Assembly (NCBI RefSeq): GCF_037126465.1
Contig: NC_088210.1
Span: 10,624,011 to 10,688,010, forward strand
Source: Ornithodoros turicata
Taxonomy: Eukaryota > Arthropoda > Arachnida > Ixodida > Argasidae
Reading direction: 5' to 3'
DNA: 64,000 nt
In this document: positions 54,660 through 64,000 of the stretch, one piece after another
How positions within the stretch are numbered: position 1 is the first letter of the stretch
Layout of the letters: each line of letters starts with the position of its first letter
Position numbers and translations under genes: made by a program
Notes under the pieces: model-generated
Database searches by the model: none
The model's input: the letters and a program-made list of their open reading frames with translations, nothing else
Told to the model about the DNA's origin: nothing

Positions 54660-55332
54660 GATGACCACCACCGTCGCCTGCCCTCACAGGGCCCCCCGCT
54701 GTCACGTGTTCAAGGGGTCTACGAATCAGGAACGTCTCACTGTAGAAGAAAAGAGGGGGGTCGTTTTTATGCGGGACAAAACGAGCGAGTTATTGCCGCG
54801 GTACCCACGCCGTAAATGATTACCTTTTCTTTCTTTGTCATTGGAGGACTCTTCCTGGCGATTGAGTAAACGGACCTTTTCGCAACGACCGGTCGTAAAA
54901 AAAATATCGAGCTCGTATAATTTGCAGCGTGGACGCGAGCGCGCGCGCGCCTCGAAACAAGCTGCCGGTGGGGAAAGCATAAAAGGCGTCTTAAAGGCCG
55001 TTTTGTCGCTCGTATCCCGCTCTACTCAACGTGTAACGACGTCGCCCCCTCCATCCTTGTGTCCGCCTTTTCACGGCGTCGTAAATGCGGCACAAAAAAT
55101 AAAAAGCGCCGCCGACGCTGTAAGAAAAAAAAAAAAGCTATTTTTTTTTAGACACTTCTTCGGCTGCTTCCTTTGCCGTCGTTTTGTCGCTTATATTGCT
55201 GTTTTTACAGCGACGTATACTCGTGGTGGACGACAGCTCTCCGACGCGTGTGAGAGTCAGCCAGCGACGCTGTATTATGTGGCCAGGGTCTTCGTGTATC
55301 GTGGAAGTGGACCGGATGTAAAATATATTTAC
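54660..55332. other. No gene seen
   Basis: Unassigned. The 187-codon plus frame starting at 54835 ends inside the next element, is basic and low in domain signal, and is not called. Confidence 0.4.
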
Positions 55333-55340
55333 CTTGCAGG

Positions 55341-55869
55341 CAGAGTTGTACGTAACGCGTTACTAGTAATCAATTACTTTTTTTCCAGTAAATTGTAACG
55401 TAATCAATTAATTTTGTGAGCAAGTAATTTTCCAAATAATCTGATTACAATTTTCGGTAATCAATTACTGAGTAATCGATTACTTTTTTTAACCTTCTGT
55501 CAACAATGGCAACACTTTTCAGCAAGCCCGATCTTCGACTGAAGCAATGACGCAGAAGTCACTGTGACGGCCGTCTCTAGTCCTCACGTGTTCCATGCAG
55601 ACCACAGTAATACGATAATTCCTTACAACCGCCACCTACCAGAGCAACAGTAACAATAGTAACAAAACGAAGCGGATGTTTCAACGCCTATACGGTCGTC
55701 CTCATTTGGGACAGGAGGCGAGACAATTTAAAAGTAACGCGTTACATTTTTAATCGGTAACGCATTACATTTTTGATGAAGTAATTTGTAACAGTAAAGA
55801 ATTACTTTTCGCGCAGTAGTAACAGTAATTGTAATCAATTACTTTTTTCGAGTAACGTGTACAACTCTG
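55341..55869. mobile_element. Non-autonomous hAT-type element, word GTAATCAATTAC
   Basis: The ends CAGAGTTGTAC are identical inverted. The exact duplication CTTGCAGG lies at 55333-55340 and 55870-55877. GTAATCAATTAC, GTAATCGATTAC and GTAACGCGTTAC words occur in both flanks. The centre 55500-55725 is unique. Confidence 0.92.
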
Positions 55870-55899
55870 CTTGCAGGTTAGGTGTAGATGGATGACGGT

Positions 55900-56320
55900 A
55901 TTTGTTTCGGTATATTGTCGGTGTTTTTTTTTTCAGTCGATGGCATATAGCTTTTCAAAAGATATCGGTATTTAATCGATGTGTGCGTCGATCTAACTGT
56001 CGAAATTTTATCGATTTGTGTATATGTAGAATATCGATAAACCTCGCTTGGATATCGCTCTTTGATGTATATTGATATCTAATTGATGCATGTGTCGATT
56101 GAAATGTTATCGATTTGTGTATCGCCAGGATATCGATTTCGTTTTAGGCGAATATAGATCAATATAGATAAGATCACGATTTTGTTTTTTTCTCCCAAGT
56201 TTGATGTAGTAAGTTAGTATACCTATAAGATACAAACATGAATCGACAAGGCATTAACGTTTTTAGCCGATATTTATGGGTACTTTGATTCAGATATCGA
56301 TAGCTATCGATGTTCGAAAT
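55900..56320. repeat. ATCGAT-word block
   Basis: ATCGAT, ATATCGATA, TTATCGATTTGTGTAT recur about fifteen times. It looks like a further word-bearing element, but I could not find termini or a duplication. Confidence 0.55.
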
Positions 56321-57304
56321 CAAGCTACGTTCGCACCTTCCCTGGAAGTTATCTCGCCCCTGTCCCGAGTTTCGACATCATACCATCAACCGGTGTTTCA
56401 ATGTCCTTTTATCACGTACACAGTCTGTAGTTCTGAGTTGAACCCGTTCTGGAGCCCATTTGACACAAGGCTGCCGCCTGTAAGCAAACTTTCCAGTTGT
56501 TCCGCTATTTCCTGCCTACGCATGCAGGCACTTCCTGATCTGTTATCGAAAGAAAAAAATTGTCGCTAGGACTTGGACAGCTTCCACTTAGTAAGAATCT
56601 CAATTTATTACGACGCAACCGCGTCGTATGGAGTTTCGTTGTGACTCGTACGAACGCCGATGGTTTCGTAGGCCAGTAACGCAGATCTATTAGGAAATGA
56701 TCGCAGCCCAACGACTGCAGAGCGTCTTGGACGTCGGTGTAATGGTTACATTTCGCGAGATTCGACTACATATAGTAAGTTTCTAGTGGCATCTGCATAG
56801 GGTGGGACAAGCGCTGTGATTGCCCGTATACACGTTTTTTAAAAAAAAAAAGAACTGCTCTCGCCCGAAAATAATAAAATAAAATAAAATATAAATAAAT
56901 AATAAATATATAAAAATAATAAAATATAATATAATACCACCAATAAAATATAATTTTATTATAGAGACACCGGTTCTTTAAATGCCTTGAAATTTAAGGA
57001 GACCATTTTTTTATAAACAGAATACGTGGGTTAATTTGTATCATGCACTGGGCTTAACCCCATCACTCCATTTTTAACTAGTGACACTTTTAACAACGTT
57101 TTGGCGCATTATAGCCTTCGTCGCTGCTGCGCCATAGAAATACTAATCATCATCATCATCATCATCTCACCCGAAAAACGACGAGCAGGCACTCATTGCT
57201 TTGTCTCCCCACTTTGCACATTTTCGCGTTTTTTTTTGTCTTTTTTTTACACCTTTCGTGCGTAAATGTCTTGCCCTATATATGAGGCTCTGACATGCTA
57301 TAAA
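56321..57304. other. No gene seen; AT-rich microsatellite
   Basis: AAAATA/AATAA-rich 56866-56962 and (ATC)n at 57146-57166. Remaining sequence unassigned. Confidence 0.45.
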
Positions 57305-57495
57305 AATGGTTAATTTCGCGGTCTTCGCGAATAATTCGCGAATTCGTGTTGGAGCGCGTTTCTGGAATATTTCGCGGGACCTTTCGCGAAATTTCGCGAA
57401 TCCGCGTGGAAGCGGACGGAAGCTGAAATCGCGGGATCGAGGGAGTTCGGGGTTTGTGACATTGCCGACAGTGAAGAACGAGAATTAGCCGGCCT
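57305..57495. repeat. TTCGCGAA-word fragment
   Basis: TTCGCGAATAATTCGCGAAT, TTTCGCGAAATTTCGCGAA and AAATCGCGG words as in 63782-63989. No termini. Confidence 0.6.
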
Positions 57496-57708
57496 CTACA
57501 TGCTAGCCTGTACATGACGGCTGTCTTATAGAGGCTTCCCGTGAACTCCTATCCCGTAACAATGACATATGCCTGCTGGTGTTGTGAAAGCGGGTATCTG
57601 CAATGCCAGGTGATACACGAATAAACTACTGATGTTGAAGTTGCCTTTTCAGTTTCAAAGTTGTGAAAGTAAAGGTCGTCAAGTGAGTCTCAGGCTCGCC
57701 TTCTATTA
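57496..57708. other. No gene seen
   Basis: Short unassigned gap. Confidence 0.4.
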
Positions 57709-57905
57709 CTGTAAACGTAGTATTTTTTTTTTATTCGCGATGTATTAATTTACGCGGATCGTGCATTCAGTCATTTGCAAAGTTATTCGCGAGTGTTTAA
57801 TTTCGCGATTCCGGGACTGTTTTTTTTTCGCGGGATAAATACGTGAAGCTGCGTTTGCGAGTACAATTTTTCGCGATTCTTTAGCGGTCGCGAAATTCGT
57901 CGCTA
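57709..57905. mobile_element. One-ended copy of the CTGTAAACG MITE
   Basis: Begins CTGTAAACGTAG after TA (57707-57708), then TTATTCGCGATGTATTAATT as in 63782-63989. The other terminus is absent; it ends among GGTCGCGAAATTCG words near 57900. Confidence 0.72.
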
Positions 57906-59782
57906 ACAAAGAATACGTTCGCACTACTTCGCAGATTAAAATAGAGCACTGCATAACAGAAAGGGGGGAACAACACACGGTACAAAAGGAGCGGCGGCGG
58001 GGTATATATTTATCCCGTCGCCACCGCCGCTGCATTTCGCGCATTTCCACGAAGCCGTGACGGATGTTTCACTCGCGCGTCACTCGCGGAACGTTCCAGT
58101 CAGTTTTGTACGAGGCCTAACGAGTATAGCGACGAAATGCTTCTGGCGGTGCTTTCACTGGTGAGAACGGAGGAGAGCGAGAAAAAAAAAAAAAAAGAAA
58201 TCCCATCGACGAGTCTCTGTGACCTCGAAGAATCCCCCCCGCTTCTTATCTGGTCATCGTGTAATTAAACGCCCCGGGGGATTCTTTCGATCGACGCTTT
58301 CTCTCCGGATACTTGATCTTGTGCCTCTATTACCGCGTTGGGAGGTCGTTTATCAACCCTGCCGCATTCCGCGTTAAACCGTAGATTATGTACCCGCTCG
58401 GCTTCGCAAAGAAAGCAACAAAGATCGTTTGTGGAGATATAGCGGGAACGGCGCTGTGGTTCCGATTGTAGCCTAGCGTCGGGTGTAACGCTCCCGTTCA
58501 AAAGTTGGGTCTGGCGTTGAAAGCTGGGCGGTTACTCGATCGGGCAAATCGGGACCGGCTTTTCAGCCTTTATAGATACCGCGTTGCTGTCTCACTATAC
58601 GTGGTGCTAATTGGGCCTGTTAATCCTTGTCCTCTCTTTCACTCGCCTTCAATTGTCACAGTGTCTTTGTCTGTTGATTCACTTGTTGTGTAATCCCCCT
58701 TTCAACGCCGACTTGGCAGTGGTTAGTGTTCGAGACCGCGACGTAATGCTACAAATAGAGTCCCGTTCGCAAGGAGTGCCGTTGGGATACGAGCTTACTT
58801 TTAGCGCAGCTTTCCCAGTGCACGTGCTGCTCCTGCTCTACACTTCGCATTCTCGAGCTCGTGCGAAATGCACTGTCGATAATGTAGGGTTGTCCTTACG
58901 AGCCTTGCATCTCTTTTTTCTGCAAGCCCTCTACGGAAGATCGCTTCGTCACGATGCCGTGTATTCACACGAGCGACATTCCCCCAGAAGCGGAAGATGC
59001 GAAAAGCGTCATAGCTTTCTGCTGTCACGTGAACGCGAGCGCTCAACGTCGTGTCTTCACGTACACTACTAACCGTGGGGAGTATCCTGCTACACAGCCA
59101 CAAGATATTCCGTAGCAGACGACAGGAAAAGACGCTGACGGTGTCGTCTGCTAAGTGTCGTCTGCTAAATGCGCAGTACGCCACTGCCGATATTCCGACA
59201 TCGTGTGAAAGTCACGTGATGGTGAATACAGCCAACACCACCTAGATAGAGAAAGCCTGCGGATTGCCTCCTTTCCCTCTTTCAATTAAGAGTCAGAATT
59301 CGTCTGCTACTGTGATTCACCGTTCTTGCGAATTCAAGAACCCGCAAATGATTGCAGCTCACCTGGAACCTGCAGACCTAAATAATGTAGACAAAAAGTG
59401 CGAGACGCTTTACAGAAAATCAGTTTTGAGAAAGATTGTGACCGTTTTGCGCTTTATTTCAAAGTTTTCCCATTTAATACGCGCCGTGACGTTCAATCAC
59501 AACTCGCAGACGACGGTGGTTCTTCTCCATGGCCACGACCGCTGAAAGCACGTTCGTGATTGGCTTCGGCCGTTGAAAACACGATCCTCATTGGCTGACT
59601 CCTAATTGTTACGTCACGTCGACGAGCGCGCAGGCTTTCTGTATCTAGGTGGCGTCGATAAGAGCCAACTAGCGTCGAAATCCCACAGCGTTACGTTACG
59701 GAGGGTTCTTGAACGCGCGCGCAAATTGTAGCACACACCGTAGCATCGTCTAAGCTACTTATTTCCTACCACCAAAATGGCA
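57906..59782. other. No gene seen
   Basis: The longest unassigned block of the right half. A15 near 58182-58196. Frames of 127-153 codons at 58611-59184 are mutually complementary shadows. CGTCTGCTAAGTGTCGTCTG at 59146-59166 is a short direct repeat. Confidence 0.4.
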
Positions 59783-59885
59783 ACCGTCCTCGGCCGGGTT
59801 CGAACCTGCAACCTAGGTATCAGTACCTACCTACCTACCCATTACTTAGGTATCAGTACGCTACCAACTGGCCCACCGAGGCCGG
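59783..59885 (-). repeat. SINE family C head with duplicated anticodon arm
   Basis: On the minus strand GGCCTCGGTGGGCCAGTTGG, then GTACTGATACCTAAG occurs, and after a (GGTA)n stretch GTACTGATACCTAGG again before the B-box GGTTCGAACCC. The extra copy makes the cloverleaf about 40 bases too long. Confidence 0.7.
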
Positions 59886-60474
59886 TAGTGCGTTTTAGTG
59901 TAAAAACGGGCTTTGCTTTTGCCGAGCTAGACGAAAAAGATGCCCATGATCGAGTCGATTCCCTGTCTCATTGCTCACCGGCGATACCGTTTGAGGGTAA
60001 AACGATCTTGCGTGAACCAGACAAATTATTGCTCGGGTTCACTGTCGCTGCACGTTTTTGTCCCCGCTGCGAAATGAGGCCGTCGCCAACTTATCGTTCA
60101 TCGCGCACAGCTGGGGTTGTTTTGCACACGTTTCATGTGAGAGCGCAAAACCGTGCATGTATGTGTGCGCGAAAGAGCTCTACAAAATGACTTCTTTCTT
60201 TCCGCAGGCGTCCGACGCAGGCTCGGATCTTTTCTCTGGCCCACAACACAATCCAAGTAAGTGTCTTCGTAATTGCGGTGATGCCTAAGAGTGTACCCTG
60301 CACGCATGCATTACAAGTACCGAATGTATTTGAGCCTGCGACGCACATACACATGCAGACTGCTGCAACGTCAACTAACGTACCTATACGTAACAAGTTG
60401 TGCATTAGACTGGTGATGCTTGCGGGAACTCCATTGTGATGTATACATTGCTCGTACGTTTAATGGGTTTGCAC
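59886..60474. other. No gene seen
   Basis: Unassigned. Confidence 0.4.
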
Positions 60475-60668
60475 GGGTGAACAATCATCTCATCTACCAG
60501 ATCTTGACGACTTTCAGCGACATCATACAGGCAGGTCACAACGTGATCCTTCACTAGGTCCCCTCACACTGTGGTATACCAGGTAATGAAACAGCAGACA
60601 AGATGGCCAAGACAATGTTTAGCGCCATGTACACTACACAAAAGCCTCAACACACAACCTCCGACTAA
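60475..60668 (+). pseudogene. LINE RNase H fragment, left part
   Basis: In one frame from about 60562 the residues VPSHCGIPGNETADKMAKT are the C-terminal half of a non-LTR retrotransposon RNase H domain (the conserved SHxGxxGNExAD motif). Just before it, QAGHNVILH precedes a stop where a W is expected. The reading frame runs to the insertion at 60669 and is followed by an in-frame TAA. Decayed, not expressed as protein. The other part is at 61287-61757. Confidence 0.8.
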
Positions 60669-61286
60669 AGGCCAATCTCCATGGAGCGAATTTTTTGCAA
60701 CGAAGTTCGTTCCGCCGCTAGTTGTTCGCTGGCACCAGCTCCATGGGACGAAAAAGTAGCGGACGGCGTCGGAAGTCTGGCTCTGATGTCACTCTTGCAG
60801 GAGTACAAAGTGACAGCTTAGTGAAATCAGTTGTTCGAAAAGTGTACTTAATGTCATAAATTTTGTAACTAAATCCAACACCGTAACGCCATGTACCCAT
60901 GCACCGTAAGGCATATTCAATACTGCGAAAGGAAAACATGTTTCTTGGCAGAGAATCCCTGGCGTTCTAGCGGAGCCGTAGGCGGGACAGCGAGCAGACG
61001 ACCGCACCCCATAGCAAGAAGGCGACGACTCACAGGAGCAGACGACAAGGCAACGTAGCTGGCGCAGATTCGTAGCGGAAGAGCGCTCTGATTTGCCGGC
61101 CTCGTGTTCATCTGCAGCTGACGCTTCCGGAATCGCGGACGCTGGGCAAAAATATACACTGGAAAATATCTGGCATGGGCAGACCGCCGGCAGACGCTTG
61201 CATTTTTGGCGCCTCGTGCAGGGAGTCTGACGCTGAGCGAAGTTCGCAGCTTTTTAGCTGTACATTCGCTCCATGGAGGTTGGCCT
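60669..61286. mobile_element. PIF/Harbinger-like MITE nested in the LINE
   Basis: The ends AGGCCAATCTCCATGGAGCG and AGGCCAACCTCCATGGAGCG match at 19 of 20. The 3-base duplication TAA (60666-60668 and 61287-61289) fits the TWA preference of PIF/Harbinger. The 618-base interior is non-coding. Confidence 0.85.
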
Positions 61287-61757
61287 TAACTTTCCTTCAT
61301 TGATCTGGACTTACCTAAAAGGCGCCATACCAAAAATTTGTGAAAGACCTCTGCAAACTGTGATCCACAGAACCCATGAAGTGATCCACAGAAGGAAAAA
61401 TATGCCCACGAAAAAAAAAAAAAAACATACCAAATGCGGCTCACGCGATCTCCGCTATGCTCAACATGCAAGACTTCGGAGGACACACTCCACGTAATTA
61501 TTCAGTGTCCGGCCTACAAAGCACACAGAGAAAGACTTGTAAAGCTCGACCCCTGCCCGTTCGGCGTTTGTAAACTACTGGGACCTTGGCCATGCCCACA
61601 ACAACAAAGAAAAGCAGAGAAAACGGCATCGCAAACCAGTACTAACACGTGACCCCAAGCATGGGACCCAGACTCGAAAGCAACCGGTGACACTCGTGAT
61701 AGAGTGTCACATGTGCTAGTAACCTTAGTTGCTTGCCACCACATTAAAAAAAAAAAA
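61287..61757 (+). pseudogene. LINE 3' part: zinc-finger-like C terminus and poly(A)
   Basis: Beyond the MITE the LINE resumes. In the frame from 61434 the motif CSTCKTSEDTLHVIIQCPAY is the C-x2-C...H...C finger that ends many CR1/I/R1-type LINE proteins. An A15 run at 61409-61424 interrupts the frame upstream. The element ends with ACATTA12 at 61740-61757, its 3' tail. Left and right parts together give RNase H, then finger, then tail: a 5'-truncated, decayed LINE. Confidence 0.82.
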
Positions 61758-61791
61758 GGGAGCTGTAGGTGCCAACTGAAGGAACCAAATA

Positions 61792-61804
61792 GCTCCTGAC
61801 ACCA
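61792..61804 (-). other. tRNA-Leu-type primer site of an LTR element fragment
   Basis: TGGTGTCAGGAGC on the minus strand. TGGTGTCAGGAG is complementary to the CTCCTGACACCA 3' end of many tRNA-Leu (recalled). It lies just after the LTR-like segment. Confidence 0.6.
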
Positions 61805-62317
61805 CACAGTTCTGAAGATCTGTCCGCACCTCACAGAATATTCCCTCTTCCATCCTTCGTGTGCTGGCATCGTCTGCTATACCAGCCCTGGTTTCAGCGC
61901 CCTCCGCGTTTGCTAACGAATCTTTCATCTTCCGTTCCAGCGCTGCTCGATTACTCTTGGCATTTCTTCCGAGACGTCTTCTTGAGGTGTGCTTTCCTCC
62001 TCGCCCGTTTTCCTCTTAACCCGGCATCTCGCCCGATAAAGTCGCTTCTAGTCGTGACAGAGCCGTTCCATGCAGCAGGTCACAGGTTGCTTGTTGGCTT
62101 GCGCAGGGTCTCGATGTTCAGACATCGTTTTCGTATTAAATACGTCTGCAGAGGAGATGGTGTTCCTCTACATGAATACTGACCGGCGGTGATGGAATGT
62201 CCCAGCGGGCAGATGTTCGTGGCCTAACGCAACGACGGTGCTGGTAGTACTGACGAGCCAGCGCGGTACCGCGTGACGCGAAGGATACATCGTCGTCGTC
62301 CACGGGCCGCCACATCA
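61805..62317 (-). repeat. LTR of a second LTR retrotransposon (probable)
   Basis: On the minus strand it starts TGATGTGGCGGCCCGTGG directly after the purine tract GATGGGGGAG (62327-62318). It contains a TATA-like GTATTTAATACG (about 62147-62136) and ends next to the primer-site match. The right end is ACTGTG rather than CA, so a few extra bases may lie between LTR and primer site. Coding parts are absent. Confidence 0.6.
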
Positions 62318-62720
62318 CTCCCCCATCAGACGCGAAGCGGTGCTTGCGGTTGACGTCTGCGATGCGGTTGATACCATGAAGGGAAGAATGACGACGACAC
62401 GTGGATGAGGGACAGCTTCGCGTACGGCTTGGGTTCGTGGCAGCACAGGCGCGCGGATAGCGGGCGTCGACGTTCGTTGGCGATGTAGTGCATTTTGCGT
62501 CGTGCTGCTGCGCCAGTGCTCGCGTCGTGTCAGGTGGTAGCAGGGCAGTGGGGGTTACGTGAGGCATTGCCGCGAGCGTCTTCCAAAAAGCGGTGCCGAG
62601 CTGACGCATGTGCGGTGCCAGGGCGTAGCGTGTGGCAGCAAGGCTACATCGTCTTCGTCCACGGGACGCCGCACGTCAACCCCATCGTCGTCTGTAGCAA
62701 AGGATGCGGTCCTTGATTGC
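62318..62720 (-). repeat. Internal end or second LTR-like segment
   Basis: Contains a diverged copy of the LTR start at about 62690-62600 (CGGCGTCCCGTGGACGAAGA against CGGCCCGTGGACGACGACGA), about 370 bases upstream of the first. The 157-codon frame 62136-62609 crosses the LTR boundary and is not considered a gene. Confidence 0.5.
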
Positions 62721-63215
62721 CCAATTCGTCAAGCCGTAGTCCAGCAAGAAATATAACCTACCTAAGAAGTATAACATTGCTTCTTGCGATTGCACGGCGC
62801 AGACGATCTTTAGCTTTGGGGTGGGTGCTACTATCTCAACCGCTTTCATCCATTTCCATCACTGTCGAAAAATTTGTGAATCTTTTTTTTTATGGGTCTA
62901 AATTCGTCATGCTCGCACATAATCTGCACATAATCTACAGGGTTACCCAAAGACGAGGTACGGTGTCTCTACTTCGTAAAATAATACCGGTGGCACGACA
63001 GACGCCGACCCCAGTGATATATGGAGCGCTACAAAATCGTGTCAAAAACTTTCGTCTTCCAGGTTTGCTACAATGAACCGTGGAAAATTAACGACATGTT
63101 CCTGTACATTGTCAATACTCTATTCCGCCCTTATCTTGAGCTCCAGGGAAATCGTTGGGGCTTTGCAGATAACTCTGGAGAGCATATTTGCTGAAAGTGG
63201 TACAAGAAAAGAGCG
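62721..63215. other. No gene seen
   Basis: Unassigned. The 119-codon plus frame at 62717-63076 has no domain. ACAGGGTTACCCAAAGACGA at 62938-62958 is unremarkable. Confidence 0.4.
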
Positions 63216-63340
63216 TAATGATAGATAGATAATTTTATTTCACACTCAAGGTGTTGGAAATCAGGGCAAAAAAGCCATGTGGGTTGACTAGGCACTGACT
63301 CCCTTACATTACATTCAATACTCTATACATAATCCGCTTC
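63216..63340 (-). repeat. Non-LTR retrotransposon 3' end with ATCT tail
   Basis: GATAGATAGATAATTTTATT at 63219-63238 reads on the minus strand as AATAAAATTATCTATCTATC, a short-unit 3' tail after AATAAA. The body continues to about 63340. Confidence 0.5.
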
Positions 63341-63779
63341 GAAATCGTTTCAAAGCAGCCAAGTAAATATATCGTAACGCAAAGGTGTAGGTTGCTACAA
63401 AACTACGCGAGGTCTTATACACAAACGAGGCTCAGCATGCGATATGCGATTAGAAATGTTGGGAAACGGTCCTTTAATTTTCACGATGACTTACACGTGG
63501 CAGTATTTATACCGGATGTTCTTTTCGCTTGGTTTCACAATTTTGGCGATTTTGGGGACGGGTACGTCAAAGTACGTGCCCGTTCTGGAATTTTCTTCAA
63601 TATGGTGGCCCTAAATAATGACTGGCTTCGATGGTGCTGTCACACATTTCCCAAAAACTCTAATTGAAACGTTAACAGTTGACATACAACAATAACAAAT
63701 AAGAATAACAAATGTTAACAAATGGTGAACAGTAAAAATTAACATACTCTCCTCCAGAGAGAATGCCCGCTTGGCCATA
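63341..63779. other. No gene seen
   Basis: Unassigned. Confidence 0.4.
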
Positions 63780-63781
63780 TA

Positions 63782-63989
63782 CCGTAAACGTATTTTTATT
63801 CGCGATGTATTAATGTTCGCGAATTTCGCGACCGCCAAAAATTCGCGAAAAATTGCACTCGCGAACGCAGTCTGACGTTGATCCCGCGAAAGGAAGCAGA
63901 CCTGGAATCGCGAAATTAGATACTCGCGAATAACTTCCCGAATGCGATTCGCGAAAATTAATACATCGCGAATAAAAACACGTTTACAG
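63782..63989. mobile_element. TA-flanked MITE, TTCGCG words
   Basis: The ends CCGTAAACGTATTTTTATTC and CTGTAAACGTGTTTTTATTC are inverted, with CGCGATGTATTAAT following on both sides. TA at 63780-63781 and 63990-63991. ATTCGCGAA words throughout. 208 bases, complete. One-ended relatives lie at 57709-57905 and probably 57305-57495. Confidence 0.92.
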
Positions 63990-64000
63990 TAATCGGCCTG

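Noticed and set aside
54835..55398. 187-codon plus-strand frame rich in basic residues
   Set aside because: Ends inside a hAT-type element and has no recognisable domain.
62136..62609. 157-codon minus-strand frame
   Set aside because: Crosses the inferred purine tract and LTR start, so it cannot be one gene.

Overview
The window reads as intergenic, repeat-saturated nuclear DNA of an arthropod, most likely an ixodid tick. Three things point there: a ~190-base tRNA-headed SINE resembling what I recall of the tick SINE 'Ruka' (an inference, since no search was possible), degenerate CCTAA/TTAGG-type pentamers, and the mix of hAT, Tc1/mariner/pogo, Penelope-like and Copia elements. I found no host protein-coding gene I could defend. 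Nearly all the many 60-190 codon reading frames are chance frames or lie inside repeats.

The one clear coding unit is an intact Ty1/copia retrotransposon on the minus strand at 45127-49839. It has two identical 213-base LTRs, a TAATG target duplication, one 1332-codon gag-pol frame with every catalytic motif visible, a purine tract, and a primer site matching the anticodon arm of initiator tRNA-Met (half-tRNA priming, as in Drosophila copia and yeast Ty5). It sits inside an older repeat that also carries a hAT insertion.

Layout. 0-5 kb: a SINE fragment, a TA-flanked foldback, two hAT-type elements and a 92-base-arm palindrome with a hammerhead-like core. 5-9 kb: a large inverted repeat and a nested TIR element. 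9-13 kb: mostly unassigned, with a LINE tail and a SINE. 13-23 kb: four hAT-type elements built on short words, a dimeric SINE, and TA-flanked MITEs. 23-35 kb: three SINE families, foldbacks, and the best dated nestings. 35-45 kb: pogo-like MITEs and a 290-base family interrupted by hAT. 45-52 kb: copia, hAT, pogo, and a SINE with a pentamer array. 52-64 kb: Tc1-like, word-rich hAT, a decayed LINE split by a Harbinger-like MITE, an LTR fragment with a tRNA-Leu-type primer site, and a TA-flanked MITE at the right edge.

The main general result is that twelve non-autonomous elements have exact 8-base target duplications. Several of them carry, just inside both ends, arrays of a short palindromic word that differs from family to family while the architecture is constant. 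Nested insertions give a relative chronology at six loci. All calls are from reading by eye, so family names other than copia should be treated as class-level.
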